64,000 nucleotides of DNA. Origin: Bacteroidota bacterium. Lineage in GTDB: Bacteria; Bacteroidota; Bacteroidia; Chitinophagales; Chitinophagaceae. A model generated the notes under the pieces. The model was not told where the DNA came from, searched no databases, and saw only the letters and a program-made list of their open reading frames with translations. Position numbers and translations under genes: made by a program. This document shows, piece by piece, positions 9,442-18,513 of this stretch. Each line of letters opens with the position of its first letter. Position 1 is the first letter of the stretch. The stretch is from the NCBI GenBank assembly GCA_029555415.1, contig JAKPSI010000082.1, forward strand, positions 124,001-188,000, read 5' to 3'.

Positions 9442-12273
9442 ATGAAACGCCACCCTATTCTCCAATTCAGGAGTTTACGAAAACCAATAGCAGCCACCAT
9501 TACAGGGCTTCTATTATTCTTTTCATCTTTTGCAGCACCTGGCAATGATCTATGTACAGCCCCAACTAATATTGTAATTAATGCTGCCGCGATCAATGGT
9601 ACGCTGACCGCTGCTACTACAGACAACGTCCCAACTTCCTGTGGCGCAGTCAATGCACAGGACGTATGGTACACTTTCACACCCACCACTGCCTATCCCG
9701 TCATTACCGTATCCAATCTGGGTGGTTCCTGGGGAACTTCCTTCCGCATGCAGGTGCTTTTAGGAACCTGCGGTTCTTTCACTGAAAAAGTTTGTACGAA
9801 CGCCACTACCGTTGACACAAGGGTTACACCGGGTGGAGCCGGACTGATCCCCGGTCAGCTTTATTATATCAGGATCCACAAAAACAGTAATAGTGCAGTT
9901 GGTGCCGCAACCTGGACCTTTAAGATCGCCGTCACTGAAAAAACGCCGGGAACATACGATTTCGGTAAAAGCTATGTCAACATCACCAAAGGAACTTCCG
10001 GTGGTACGATCAATCCGAATGACGTACTGGAGATCAGGGCAACCTTTGTTGTAAAGAATACAGTTGCCTATAGTGCAGCCGATAGTCTTGCTTTCTTTGA
10101 TACCCTCTATCATAATAAAGGCTTTGAATTACTTTCCGCGAATGGTACGATCTGCGCGCAAACCAATGAAGGCAAGATCTTTGGTTCAGCCACACTGACC
10201 AATGCAGCTGATGGGGATGCCGCATCCGCTACTCAGGTACCGGTCACACTGGATACTGCGATACGTCTCAACTTCGGTCCCGGTGCCAACAGTGTCAAAC
10301 GTGGCAGGCTGGCTTCCAATTCTAAACCTTCCGTATTTGGTTCCACTTGTATCATCATGCTCACTTACCGTGTCAGGGTGTATGCAACATATAATACAAC
10401 GATCAGGTGGGGTGGCGGTAAGATCAGTTACCGGGATACGATGACCGGTGTTACAAATAATTTTTATTTCAAAGGTGATAGCCTTGTAGTCTATAACTCT
10501 CCGGGCCTTTGTCCCAATGCCGTTTCCGCTTCCAATGCGATCGGCGTGGAATCGAATGGTTCATTTGGCACGCCAACCTGGACCGGTTCCGCCCTCGCAC
10601 GTAACAAAGGCACCTCCGCAAGTGTACCCGGTTATACGTATCTGACATTCGCAAGAGGTCAGGGGCCTGGTGACTATTATTATGGCATTACCAATAATAC
10701 GAGCGCAGAATTCTGGAGATCGGTAGCAGCCGACGGGCTCAGGCCTAAAGCAGACGTTGACCCTGATGCAGGTGGACCCAAAAAACAATACCGCGTATTC
10801 AACGAGTGGGATATCACGGGAGATCATACCGGCGCATCCAATCCTACCAAAGGCAATGCCCCCTGTGATACGACACTGCCGATCAGTGCGAGTAATCCCT
10901 GCGGATATATGCTGGTGGTGAACTCCGCGTATAAAACAGATACGGCCTTCCAGTATTCCGTGACCAACGTTTGTCCGAACACATATTATGAGATCTCAGC
11001 CTGGGTAAAGAATATCTGTTCCCGTTGTGCCTGTGACTCCAACGGTGTTCAGTTCACAAGCGGCTATGTCCCTACCGCACCATCGGATTCTTCCGGCGTT
11101 ACACCCAATCTGGCTTTCAGTATCGATGGATATGATTATTATTCAACAGGAAATATCAAACATGCCGGAGCAGGTGTAGGTATCACTCCTTTGGCCTCAG
11201 ACTCCATGAACATATGGTACAACCGGGGTTTTGTTTATAAAACCGGTCCTTCTCAGAATAGCTTCGTTCTCACGATCCGTAACAACGCGCCGGGTGGTGG
11301 TGGAAACGACTGGGCCATTGATGACATCTCGGTTAAAACCTGTTTACCGAACATGAATTACTCGCCTTCATTGAATCCCAATGTTTGCGACAGTAACTCA
11401 GCTGTGATCAGGGATACCGTTCGTTCCTTCTTTAATAACTATACTGAATATAAATGGCAACGCAGTACGGACGGAGGAGTGACATGGAATGATGTCGCCG
11501 GTACAACCGGTTCAGCCGTCCCGGTACTCGTCGGTAGTGTATATCAGTATGTGATCTCCTATACCATCCCGGCGAACATGGCCTATGCCGTGAACAATGG
11601 TGATAAATACCGTGTAGTAGTGGCTACCACTTCCGCCAATCTTTCCAACGTCAACTGTCAGGTCACGGACGGGGTCAGTATCATCACCCTGAATGTGATC
11701 CACTGCTCCCCGATCCTTTCCGTTGATATGCTTTCCTTCAACGGCCATCTGGAGAATACCACCGCCAAACTGGCCTGGACCATGTCAAGGGAAACCGAAA
11801 AAGTGAATTATATCGTTGAGCGTAGTTTTGACGGATTGAACTTCATTACCGCGGGGACCATCAGCGGACAGAATAATCCTTCGCTTGACATCAATTACTA
11901 TTCCTTTACCGATCCGGTTTCCGTGAACGGTAAAGCATGGTACCGTATCGTAACTGTGGATGCCCGTAATAAAAGGAAGTATTCCCGTACGATCCTGCTC
12001 AATACGGACCTCCGCAAATTCGAAGTAACGAATGTCCTGAACCCCTTCCGCAACGAACTTGATTTCGTAGTGCACAGCAACGATGCATCGCGCATCGCGG
12101 TAGAAATGGTGGACCTCAACGGAAAAACGGTCAAAAAGAACAACTTCCTTACCTATGAAGGTGTGAACAGCCTGAATATCCTGAACACAGGCGGTTTGCC
12201 TTCCGGAATTTATACGCTGAAGATCACGCACAACAACGAGATCATCAGCAGGCAGGTATTTAAAACCAACTAA
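9442..12273 (+). CDS. Large T9SS-exported surface protein
   Basis: The 943-residue precursor starts best at MKRHPILQFR (9442): a charged N-region, a hydrophobic core and cleavage near SFAAPGND give a normal signal peptide, whereas the open frame upstream to 9367 does not. The N-terminal domain (NDLCTAPTNIVIN and DVWYTFTP) matches the pre-peptidase-like domain of the divergent sugar dehydrogenase. The middle shows a carbohydrate-binding or jelly-roll look around TYYEISAWVKNICSRCAC and NDWAIDDISVKTC. A fibronectin-like module (LAWTMSRETEKVNYIVERS) precedes the T9SS C-terminal domain, which ends GIYTLKITHNNEIISRQVF. No catalytic motif is seen, so it is probably an adhesin or binding protein. Confidence 0.8.
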   Translation: MKRHPILQFRSLRKPIAATITGLLLFFSSFAAPGNDLCTAPTNIVINAAAINGTLTAATTDNVPTSCGAVNAQDVWYTFTPTTAYPVITVSNLGGSWGTSFRMQVLLGTCGSFTEKVCTNATTVDTRVTPGGAGLIPGQLYYIRIHKNSNSAVGAATWTFKIAVTEKTPGTYDFGKSYVNITKGTSGGTINPNDVLEIRATFVVKNTVAYSAADSLAFFDTLYHNKGFELLSANGTICAQTNEGKIFGSATLTNAADGDAASATQVPVTLDTAIRLNFGPGANSVKRGRLASNSKPSVFGSTCIIMLTYRVRVYATYNTTIRWGGGKISYRDTMTGVTNNFYFKGDSLVVYNSPGLCPNAVSASNAIGVESNGSFGTPTWTGSALARNKGTSASVPGYTYLTFARGQGPGDYYYGITNNTSAEFWRSVAADGLRPKADVDPDAGGPKKQYRVFNEWDITGDHTGASNPTKGNAPCDTTLPISASNPCGYMLVVNSAYKTDTAFQYSVTNVCPNTYYEISAWVKNICSRCACDSNGVQFTSGYVPTAPSDSSGVTPNLAFSIDGYDYYSTGNIKHAGAGVGITPLASDSMNIWYNRGFVYKTGPSQNSFVLTIRNNAPGGGGNDWAIDDISVKTCLPNMNYSPSLNPNVCDSNSAVIRDTVRSFFNNYTEYKWQRSTDGGVTWNDVAGTTGSAVPVLVGSVYQYVISYTIPANMAYAVNNGDKYRVVVATTSANLSNVNCQVTDGVSIITLNVIHCSPILSVDMLSFNGHLENTTAKLAWTMSRETEKVNYIVERSFDGLNFITAGTISGQNNPSLDINYYSFTDPVSVNGKAWYRIVTVDARNKRKYSRTILLNTDLRKFEVTNVLNPFRNELDFVVHSNDASRIAVEMVDLNGKTVKKNNFLTYEGVNSLNILNTGGLPSGIYTLKITHNNEIISRQVFKTN

Positions 12274-12293
12274 AACCACCTGCATCATTTTGA

Positions 12294-12320
12294 ACGGGTC
12301 CTTCGGGACCCGTTTTTTTT
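12294..12320 (+). terminator. Intrinsic terminator after the T9SS surface protein gene
   Basis: An ACGGGTCC/GGACCCGT stem with a tight TTC loop is followed by eight T residues, 20 bp after the stop codon. Confidence 0.92.
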
Positions 12321-12363
12321 GCCCCCCGCTAAGCCTGAAATTGAGTACTTTTAGGGCTATTTA

Positions 12364-13452
12364 ATGCATATGACTACTTCAAAACCAGTGATCGGTGTCA
12401 GCTGCGGTGACTTGAACGGCATCGGCATCGAACTCATCATAAAAACATTCTCTGATAACCGCATATTAGAACTATGCACACCGGTCATATTCTGTTCGGC
12501 CAAAGCCATCAGCTTTTACCGGAAAGGACTTCCTGAGATCAATTTCAGCTACCAGACCGTCAAAGAATTCAACCGTTTGAACCCCAAACAGGTCAATCTA
12601 TACAGTTGCTGGGAAGAGGATGTCAACATCACCCCTGGCGAACTCACTGAAACCGGTGGTAAGTACGCGGTCCTTTCCCTGCAGACCGCAGTGGCCGCAC
12701 TCAAACAAAAACAGATCGATGGCCTGGTGACCGCACCTATCCATAAGAAGAATATCCAGTCCGCGGATTTTCAGTATCCCGGCCATACACCATTCCTGAA
12801 AGCCATGTTCAATGCCAATGATGTGGTCATGATGCTTTGCGCAGGCGGATTCAGGGTAGCACTGGTCACTGAACATGTGCCGGTTCAGGAAGTAGCCAAA
12901 CACATCACCCGTGAAAAGATCCTGAGTAAACTGGCACTGGTACATAAAAGTCTGCAGAAGGATTTCGGGATCGATAAACCCCGCATCGCCGTATTGGGGC
13001 TGAACCCGCATGCGGGTGACGAAGGCCTGATCGGTAATGAAGAAGAAACCATCATCAAACCGGCGATCAAAGACGCCAAGAATAATAATATGTTCGTGAT
13101 CGGCCCCTATAGTGCAGATGCATTTTTCGCGCGCCGCAGTTTTGATAAATTCGACGCGGTGCTGGCCATGTACCACGATCAGGGCCTGATCCCCTTCAAA
13201 ACACTGGCTAGCGGCGAAGGTGTGAACTACACGGCCGGGCTGCCAGCCGTTCGCACTTCACCCGATCATGGTGTTGCGTTCGATATCGCGGGAAAGGATA
13301 AAGCGGATGTATCATCATTCATCACTGCAGTGTATGAGTGCATTGATATCATACGTAACCGGGAAGAATATGATATGAACCGCAGTAACCCGATGAAAAA
13401 GGTCACTCAGAATTTCCTGGCCAATGCGGTGGATGAAAGGATCGAGGAATAA
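12364..13452 (+). CDS. pdxA: 4-hydroxythreonine-4-phosphate dehydrogenase PdxA
   Basis: PdxA oxidises and decarboxylates 4-phosphohydroxy-L-threonine in the DXP-dependent route to pyridoxal phosphate. Family signatures are GDLNGIGIEL near the N-terminus, the metal histidines in PGHTPFLKAM, GLNPHAGDEG and AMYHDQGLIPFK, and ARRSFDKFDAV. At 362 residues it is slightly longer than enterobacterial PdxA, as is common in Bacteroidota. Start codons at 12364 and 12370 (MHM) are both possible. It is preceded by a terminator and convergent with the LolA-like gene, only 2 bp apart at their stops. The only obvious PLP-dependent enzyme in the window is PhnW. Confidence 0.92.
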   Translation: MHMTTSKPVIGVSCGDLNGIGIELIIKTFSDNRILELCTPVIFCSAKAISFYRKGLPEINFSYQTVKEFNRLNPKQVNLYSCWEEDVNITPGELTETGGKYAVLSLQTAVAALKQKQIDGLVTAPIHKKNIQSADFQYPGHTPFLKAMFNANDVVMMLCAGGFRVALVTEHVPVQEVAKHITREKILSKLALVHKSLQKDFGIDKPRIAVLGLNPHAGDEGLIGNEEETIIKPAIKDAKNNNMFVIGPYSADAFFARRSFDKFDAVLAMYHDQGLIPFKTLASGEGVNYTAGLPAVRTSPDHGVAFDIAGKDKADVSSFITAVYECIDIIRNREEYDMNRSNPMKKVTQNFLANAVDERIEE

Positions 13453-13454
13453 GC

Positions 13455-14147
13455 TTACCGGAAAACGGAATCAGCCACCCCTTTATTGATGATGTAACTG
13501 CTGTAAACGATCTCAACGCGGCCTTTTTTGCGGTCCGTTTTTGATTCTTCTTTTTTACTGCCGTCATCATAATCGAACGTCACTCCTTTCGGAAGTTTAT
13601 AATCCTTCGTATTGAACGTGAAGATCACTTTATCAGCCAGTCCCCATGCTGCATACTTGCCATAGGTCATTTCGAGCTCATAGGTACCATTCTCACGAGT
13701 CGTCGTTCTTGCTTTCTTTACCAATGCGGCAGATGTGTCGATATACAGGGTCGACAATACCACATCCCCGTTCTCTTCCTTCGGCAATAATTTTATGATG
13801 CGCAGCTTCGTTCCGGTTTCCATCCCGCCATCGATCATATCGAAACCAGCGGTATTGAGGAAGATATTGTTCAGGTTGATGTTAACGGATCCTTTCGGAA
13901 TGAAGGATAAGCCACTTTCATTATTGATACGGAGCTTATCCGGCTTTTTGTAATACACTTTCACGGTCGCGATCGGCGCCTTGATGAACGCCACATTGGT
14001 CTTCATCGTCCCCTTCGCTTCATAATCGTTCACCTGCGCCAGCTTTGCTTTCACACGCTGGACAAGGGCTTCAGGCGTTTGAGCCGTTGCATGGATATAC
14101 AAGACAGCAAGGGCGATGGACAGTATGGTTCTCATCTTGAATTTCAT
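13455..14147 (-). CDS. LolA-like periplasmic lipoprotein carrier
   Basis: The 230-residue protein has a Sec signal peptide (cleavage after HATAQ, residue 23). The remainder is beta-rich, with the half-barrel pattern of the LolA/outer-membrane lipoprotein-sorting family: YEAKGTMKTNV early, VYYKKPDKLRINNESG, and a C-terminal PKGVTFDYDDG strand. It begins one base after the stop of the ABC permease gene, so it is the third gene of an exporter operon. The link to the exporter suggests a periplasmic chaperone for a lipid or lipoprotein, although it is not the canonical LolCDE partner arrangement. Confidence 0.65.
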   Translation of the reverse strand: MKFKMRTILSIALAVLYIHATAQTPEALVQRVKAKLAQVNDYEAKGTMKTNVAFIKAPIATVKVYYKKPDKLRINNESGLSFIPKGSVNINLNNIFLNTAGFDMIDGGMETGTKLRIIKLLPKEENGDVVLSTLYIDTSAALVKKARTTTRENGTYELEMTYGKYAAWGLADKVIFTFNTKDYKLPKGVTFDYDDGSKKEESKTDRKKGRVEIVYSSYIINKGVADSVFR

Positions 14148-15038
14148 TTAGCTCAGAATGTCTTTTTTACGGAAGACCTGAATAGCGGCACCGGTGAAAA
14201 GAATGATATAAAGGAAAAGTATACCCAGACTTCGTAAGATCGCGGGCAGATTCTGGATCGTTCCGTCAATGGTCCGGTTCTCTCCGTCCGACTGCACATA
14301 AAAGAATCCTTTCCAGGCCACCATATGTGTGGTGAACAGGTAGGGCTTTACCGTATGATCATAGATCGGGATATTCATTTCAGATAAAATGGTCAGCACG
14401 ATCACGATACTCATGGTGGCGATGATCGGCCCGATCGAATTCTCCGCGAACACACTCAGCAGAAAAGCAAGCGACGATACAGTGGTCAGTGCCACTGCTG
14501 CATACCCGAATGCCGCCACATAACGCCAGAGCACATCATAGCTGTTCATCATCTCAATACCGCCCGACCTGAACACCACCATGGTGTTGGTACCGAACAG
14601 CAGCATGCTCCCGAATAGCGCGAGCACTGCCAGCCAGATCAGCAGTATCAGTGTATAGATCACGGAAGCGCCGAATTTCACCAGCATGTATTGTGTACGG
14701 CTGACCGGGCGCGTGAGCGATAAACGCAGCGTTCCCATATTCGCTTCACCGGCAATGGCATCACCGGATATCAATGCCACCAGCAGTGGCATTTGTATGA
14801 GCAGGATGTTAAGAATAGCGAAGCAAACGAAATATCCGTTCAGTAGTCTTGTTTTGAAGTCATCTGACATCTCGAATGAATCATCCACATTACTCAGGAT
14901 CAGGTCCAGATAGGATTTACCGTCATATTTAAGCCCCACCTGGAACAGCAATACGATCGCGGCTACCGCACCGAAAGCGATATAGGTACGCGGCCGCCGG
15001 AATATCTTGAATAATTCAATTTGCAGGAGCTTCCACAT
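14148..15038 (-). CDS. ABC-2 type transporter permease
   Basis: The 296-residue membrane protein has an N-terminal LLQIELFKIFRRPRTYI segment typical of ABC-2 permeases, followed by about six transmembrane helices. The cytoplasmic loop GDAIAGEANMGTLRLSLTRPVSRTQYMLVKF is the coupling region of the NatB/YhaP-like group. It overlaps the upstream ATPase gene by 23 bp, so the two form one exporter. The substrate is unknown. Confidence 0.85.
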   Translation of the reverse strand: MWKLLQIELFKIFRRPRTYIAFGAVAAIVLLFQVGLKYDGKSYLDLILSNVDDSFEMSDDFKTRLLNGYFVCFAILNILLIQMPLLVALISGDAIAGEANMGTLRLSLTRPVSRTQYMLVKFGASVIYTLILLIWLAVLALFGSMLLFGTNTMVVFRSGGIEMMNSYDVLWRYVAAFGYAAVALTTVSSLAFLLSVFAENSIGPIIATMSIVIVLTILSEMNIPIYDHTVKPYLFTTHMVAWKGFFYVQSDGENRTIDGTIQNLPAILRSLGILFLYIILFTGAAIQVFRKKDILS

Positions 15039-15951
15039 GTTGCGGTCCGGTTGTTAGTGATAAGAAATAATCTTCCAGTGAATGACGGGAGTGCAGCGAG
15101 ATCACGTCCACCTGATATTGCACCAGTTCTTTCAGCACTTGCGGTACCTGGTTGCGTTGCATATTCAGCAGGATACTATCCGTTGTTCGTTCCCGCAGGA
15201 AGCCGGATAACGGTGAACCTGAAAGGATCTCCCAGGCGGCTGTATCATTCGTGGTTTTAAGTTCCACGACCATTTCAGAAGGATCGAACAATTCTTTCAC
15301 GCGTCCTTCCACGAGTTTCCTGCCTTTATCGATGATCAGCATGGAATCTGCGATGAGTTCCATTTCACTCAGCAAGTGTGAGGAAACCACAAGCGTCTTG
15401 CCTTCCTCACCGCTCAACTGCAGGATGAGTTTGCGGATATCAGCGATACCCTGCGGATCAAGACCGTTCGTTGGTTCATCAAGGATGATCAGACCCGGAT
15501 CATGTACGAGCGCAACAGCAATGCCTAAGCGCTGTTTCATTCCCTGGGAATAGGTCTTCACCTTGCTATGGGCTCTTTCTGCCAGCCCTACCCTGTTGAG
15601 CTGATCCATCAGTTTTTTCTCCGGCACTTTCACACCACTCATCGCGGCAAAAATGCGGAGGTTCTCCAGTGCACTGAGGTATTTATAAAGATCAGGTCTT
15701 TCAATGATGGCGCCTACCTGTCTGAGGATGGCTTTGCGGTGTTTGCGGATATCCATGCCGAAGATCTCAATGGATCCGGAGCTCGGACTGATTAATGTAA
15801 GGAGCATCCGGATCGTGGTGGATTTACCGGCGCCGTTCTGGCCCAGAAATCCGTATACCTGGCCTTCCGGAACTGAAAAGCTGAGATCATCCACAGCGGT
15901 CAAACCGCCAAAATGCTTACTGAGATGTTGTACCCTGATTATATCGGCCAT
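15016..15951 (-). CDS. ABC transporter ATP-binding protein
   Basis: This 311-residue ATPase carries Walker A GQNGAGKST near residue 37, the signature YSQGMKQRLGIA, Walker B LIILDEPTNGLDPQG and the H-loop VVSSHLLSE. After the nucleotide-binding domain is an approximately 90-residue C-terminal extension, as in exporters of the NatA/BcrA type. It powers the overlapping downstream permease. An inverted repeat lies 7 bp upstream of the start codon and could be its operator. Confidence 0.92.
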   Translation of the reverse strand: MADIIRVQHLSKHFGGLTAVDDLSFSVPEGQVYGFLGQNGAGKSTTIRMLLTLISPSSGSIEIFGMDIRKHRKAILRQVGAIIERPDLYKYLSALENLRIFAAMSGVKVPEKKLMDQLNRVGLAERAHSKVKTYSQGMKQRLGIAVALVHDPGLIILDEPTNGLDPQGIADIRKLILQLSGEEGKTLVVSSHLLSEMELIADSMLIIDKGRKLVEGRVKELFDPSEMVVELKTTNDTAAWEILSGSPLSGFLRERTTDSILLNMQRNQVPQVLKELVQYQVDVISLHSRHSLEDYFLSLTTGPQHVEAPAN

Positions 15952-15957
15952 GTTCGC

Positions 15958-15980
15958 TTAATAACATTTAAAGTTATTAA
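15958..15980 (-). promoter_or_regulatory. Inverted repeat upstream of the ABC exporter operon
   Basis: TTAATAAC (15958-15965) and GTTATTAA (15973-15980) form a perfect 8-bp inverted repeat separated by seven bases. The spacing suits a dimeric repressor site, and the position just upstream of the start codon suits an operator. The rest of the 305-bp gap up to 16256 is AT-rich at its left end and shows no gene that I can support. Confidence 0.45.
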
Positions 15981-16256
15981 AGGTTTGCATTGTAAATGAG
16001 GGAATTAAATAAGCTTACAAAAAAATTATAAAAAAACACTTGCATTTAAAAAGGCCAGTGAGTAGGTTTGTTCAGGATTCGGAAAACCACATCTACCCGC
16101 GTAAAACTACGATAAACAGCCGTACCCGGATTTCACCCTTCCCTGCTTCCGGTTCCGGTATTTGCTGAATGATTTTACCCGGGTTCTGCCAATTCCCCGC
16201 GATCTGAAACGATTCCAATATTTCTGTGGGCCTTTTGAACAGTCAAAACCCAGGAA

Positions 16257-16682
16257 ATGATCAAGTACCTTACCATAGCCGCCATGATAGCGTTGCGCAT
16301 CAGTTATCAGCCCGGTATCAATACAATAAAAGACCAGCCTGTAACGGACCACAGCCGTCATCTGGCTACCATGCAATTCCGCATGCTGCAACCCGGCCAG
16401 CTCATCAGTTTTTCCGCGAATGTTGAAGGCAGTAAAGTGCTCCTGAAATGGGATATCAGCCGTAATGAAACCGCTGATCTTTTTGAGGTCCAGAAAAGTA
16501 CGGATGGCAGGAATTTCAGCATGGCCGCACTTGTATTCGGTACCGATGTCACTGAAACAGGCTCCTATGCGTTTTATGAAAAAGCACCGGTAAAGAAGAT
16601 CAGTTACCGCATCAAGGTCATTGGCAAGGATAAACAGGTCAATTTTTCGGACATCATTATCGTAAAACCGCTGGCTTCCTGA
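16257..16682 (+). CDS. Short orphan protein made of the T9SS-associated fibronectin-like module
   Basis: The C-terminal 95 residues (LISFSANVEGSKVLLKWD onward, then FEVQKSTDGRNFS and ISYRIKVIGKDKQVNFSD) match the module that precedes the sorting tail in the three large T9SS proteins of this window. Here the module stands alone: there is no catalytic or adhesive domain before it and no sorting tail after it. The N-terminus (MIKYLTIAAMIAL) is only weakly hydrophobic and gives no clear signal-peptidase site. It may be a decayed remnant of a larger surface protein or a small secreted protein. Confidence 0.55.
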   Translation: MIKYLTIAAMIALRISYQPGINTIKDQPVTDHSRHLATMQFRMLQPGQLISFSANVEGSKVLLKWDISRNETADLFEVQKSTDGRNFSMAALVFGTDVTETGSYAFYEKAPVKKISYRIKVIGKDKQVNFSDIIIVKPLAS

Positions 16683-16704
16683 GTCAGGTTCAAATCATCA
16701 GCAT

Positions 16705-16845
16705 ATGAGTAAGATCGGACAATCATTGAAAGAAGAATACAAGCGCCTGAAGAAGATCATGGAACGTGTCATCAGGACCCCGCAACCTGAACCACAATGG
16801 GTCTTACAGCCTGTGAGGCCTGAAAAATATAAAAGGGATCAATGA
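16705..16845 (+). CDS. 46-residue basic microprotein
   Basis: An ATG at 16705 opens a 46-codon frame ending in TGA at 16845. The N-terminal half (MSKIGQSLKEEYKRLKKIME) is a charged amphipathic helix. The C-terminal part is rich in Pro, Gln, Arg and Lys and contains RTPQPEPQWVLQPVRPEKY. The frame lies 22 bp after the preceding gene on the same strand and ends just before hairpin-forming sequence. I recognise no family. The charge pattern and position favour a real coding gene. Confidence 0.5.
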   Translation: MSKIGQSLKEEYKRLKKIMERVIRTPQPEPQWVLQPVRPEKYKRDQ

Positions 16846-16886
16846 TCCCTTAAAGATTCATACACTTAGAGTATCAACAGAGAGAG

Positions 16887-16917
16887 GCCCTTTGTCTAAA
16901 GGGCTTCCTCATTTTTT
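16887..16917 (+). terminator. Possible intrinsic terminator between convergent genes
   Basis: GCCCTTT and AAAGGGC pair around a four-base loop, and a T6 run follows seven bases later. It lies after the microprotein and overlaps the last codons of the convergent winged-helix gene. A second palindrome around 16832-16850 spans the microprotein stop codon. Confidence 0.45.
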
Positions 16918-17205
16918 ACCGGCACCCAGATAGCTCTGCAAATTATTGACATACTCCTCAAATGCTTTGAGCCCAACGGGCGTGATCTTACAAATGGTCT
17001 GCGGATAGTTATCGCGGAATTGTTTCACCACATCAATATAACCTGCATCCCGCAGTTTCTGGATCTGCACACTCAGATTGCCCGCGGTCGCATTCGTTTG
17101 ATCGCGCAGGAAAGTGAATTCAGCTTCTTTTACACCGATCAGTAATGAGATGATCGCGAGTCTGAGTTGTGAGTGTAGTATGGGATCGAGGTCTTTAAAC
17201 ATCAC
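16909..17205 (-). CDS. Winged-helix transcriptional regulator (HTH_34 type)
   Basis: This 98-residue protein is a single winged-helix DNA-binding domain. The segment LHSQLRLAIISLLIGVKEAEFTFL, the recognition helix region ATAGNLSVQIQKLRDAGYI and the wing ending KITPVGLKAFEEYV are typical of the short HTH_34/MarR-like regulators common in Bacteroidota. It overlaps the upstream membrane-protein gene by 11 bp and is the last gene of a four-gene run led by a TonB-dependent receptor. Such regulators usually control their own operon. Confidence 0.85.
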   Translation of the reverse strand: MMFKDLDPILHSQLRLAIISLLIGVKEAEFTFLRDQTNATAGNLSVQIQKLRDAGYIDVVKQFRDNYPQTICKITPVGLKAFEEYVNNLQSYLGAGKK

Positions 17206-17788
17206 CAGATACGGATTGGTTGCGGGCCCGCAGCATGTGTGCAGGAATGATATAACTCACCAGAATGGACAGCGCACCTGCCAGCATCTGGTAATCGTAT
17301 GAAAGGTAAGATGCAACGATCGCAATGCCAAATGCGAGCAGCCCTCCGATGATCAATGGGCGAAAACGAAGGATACTTCCCGATACGAAGGTTCCCAGCC
17401 CGTACAGCATGATGTAAAAAGGATAGATATCCGTCCCCCATCCTGCCTTGTTGACGATCCAGCTCAGCACAAAGAACGTGATCCCCATTCCTGTCCAGAG
17501 ATAGCGGATACTATCACCGATGTAGGTCGATACATGATGCTTTTTCCGGTCATTGGAACCCAGATAAACGGTGAGGATCACACCGGGGATCACGATGAGC
17601 CACACCAGATAATGCTTATCATACCCGAGTACGTGTTTCAGCAGGAACTGTAAACAGAACGCCATGAATGTGATCCAGCCCCACAGCAGGAAATAAACGC
17701 TTTTATCAGACATTCTTTGCTGCGCCTTCCCGATCATGGAATGGATCAGGGCCAGACTTTGCTGGGGTGAAAAATTTTCTTGTTCCAT
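17195..17788 (-). CDS. Membrane protein paired with the winged-helix regulator
   Basis: Starting at MEQENFSPQQSL (17788), the protein is 197 residues with a soluble helical N-terminus (ALIHSMIGKAQQRMSDKSVYF) and five or six transmembrane helices. I know no functional assignment. Membrane proteins of this kind beside an HTH_34 regulator are frequent in this phylum, and the 11-bp overlap argues that the pair works together, perhaps with the membrane protein modulating the regulator. The frame remains open to 17836, but that extension looks non-coding. Confidence 0.7.
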   Translation of the reverse strand: MEQENFSPQQSLALIHSMIGKAQQRMSDKSVYFLLWGWITFMAFCLQFLLKHVLGYDKHYLVWLIVIPGVILTVYLGSNDRKKHHVSTYIGDSIRYLWTGMGITFFVLSWIVNKAGWGTDIYPFYIMLYGLGTFVSGSILRFRPLIIGGLLAFGIAIVASYLSYDYQMLAGALSILVSYIIPAHMLRARNQSVSGDV

Positions 17789-17839
17789 TTGTATACGTTT
17801 AAAAGCACAGGGAAAGGCGGATACCTTCCTCTGCATGAA

Positions 17840-18484
17840 TTATTGTTGTGTCAGGAAATATTCCACCTGATGAATACCCCAGGAAGGATCGATGGAACTG
17901 GCTGGCTTGTAGGTCTTGAATTTTGCAAGCGCCAGTTCAAATAATTTCTTCGCTTCTTCCTTACTGCCACCGAACTGTTCCGGTGTGTAGTATTTGTCAA
18001 TGCCTTCGAGCAGATAAACCCTTGGGTTCTCCGGATTCATCTTTTTAGCTTCTTCCAGAGCCGCGGCAGCAGCAGGACCATAGGTCATGTAACGGTTCAT
18101 CGGATCGGCCATCATTTTTCCAGTGTTCAGCATTTTCTTCAGGCAACTGATCTCTGAGTTATCCTTACCCAGTTCCGCCGCTTTTTTCATCAGGGGCTCC
18201 GCCTTATCCATCAGCGGATCGATCTTATCGGTCTGCTGTATCGTATAATACATATTCGCCTGATTAACGTTACAGAGCGCCGCATAATAATAAGGCAGCC
18301 ACTGTGTTTTTTCCGCGTTGGCGATACGCTCGAATGAATTGGCCAGGTCGGCCAGTCCTTCAATACTGTGTGTGGTGTCCACAGCGGGCACCAGGGCCTC
18401 CATGGCTTTGGTGTACTTTTCACTTTGCGCGCCGGCACGGAAAACAAGGAGACCGGCGAACAGAACGAGTGCTATTTTTTTCAT
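17840..18484 (-). CDS. Periplasmic TPR-like protein
   Basis: The 214-residue precursor has a clear signal peptide (cleavage after RAGAQ, residue 20). The rest is alpha-helical with tetratricopeptide-like spacing: ERIANAEKTQWLPYYYAALCNVNQA and EEAKKLFELALAKFKTYKP. It follows a TonB-dependent receptor gene by 29 bp and precedes the membrane protein by about 50 bp, so it belongs to that operon. No catalytic residues are recognisable; a scaffold or binding role is likely. Confidence 0.7.
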   Translation of the reverse strand: MKKIALVLFAGLLVFRAGAQSEKYTKAMEALVPAVDTTHSIEGLADLANSFERIANAEKTQWLPYYYAALCNVNQANMYYTIQQTDKIDPLMDKAEPLMKKAAELGKDNSEISCLKKMLNTGKMMADPMNRYMTYGPAAAAALEEAKKMNPENPRVYLLEGIDKYYTPEQFGGSKEEAKKLFELALAKFKTYKPASSIDPSWGIHQVEYFLTQQ

Positions 18485-18513
18485 GTTGATGTTTTTTTAT
18501 GGTTGTTGGTTAA

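Noticed and set aside
10469-10827. Minus-strand frames inside the large T9SS gene
   Set aside because: They mirror the codon pattern of the 9442-12273 gene and carry no domain signatures.
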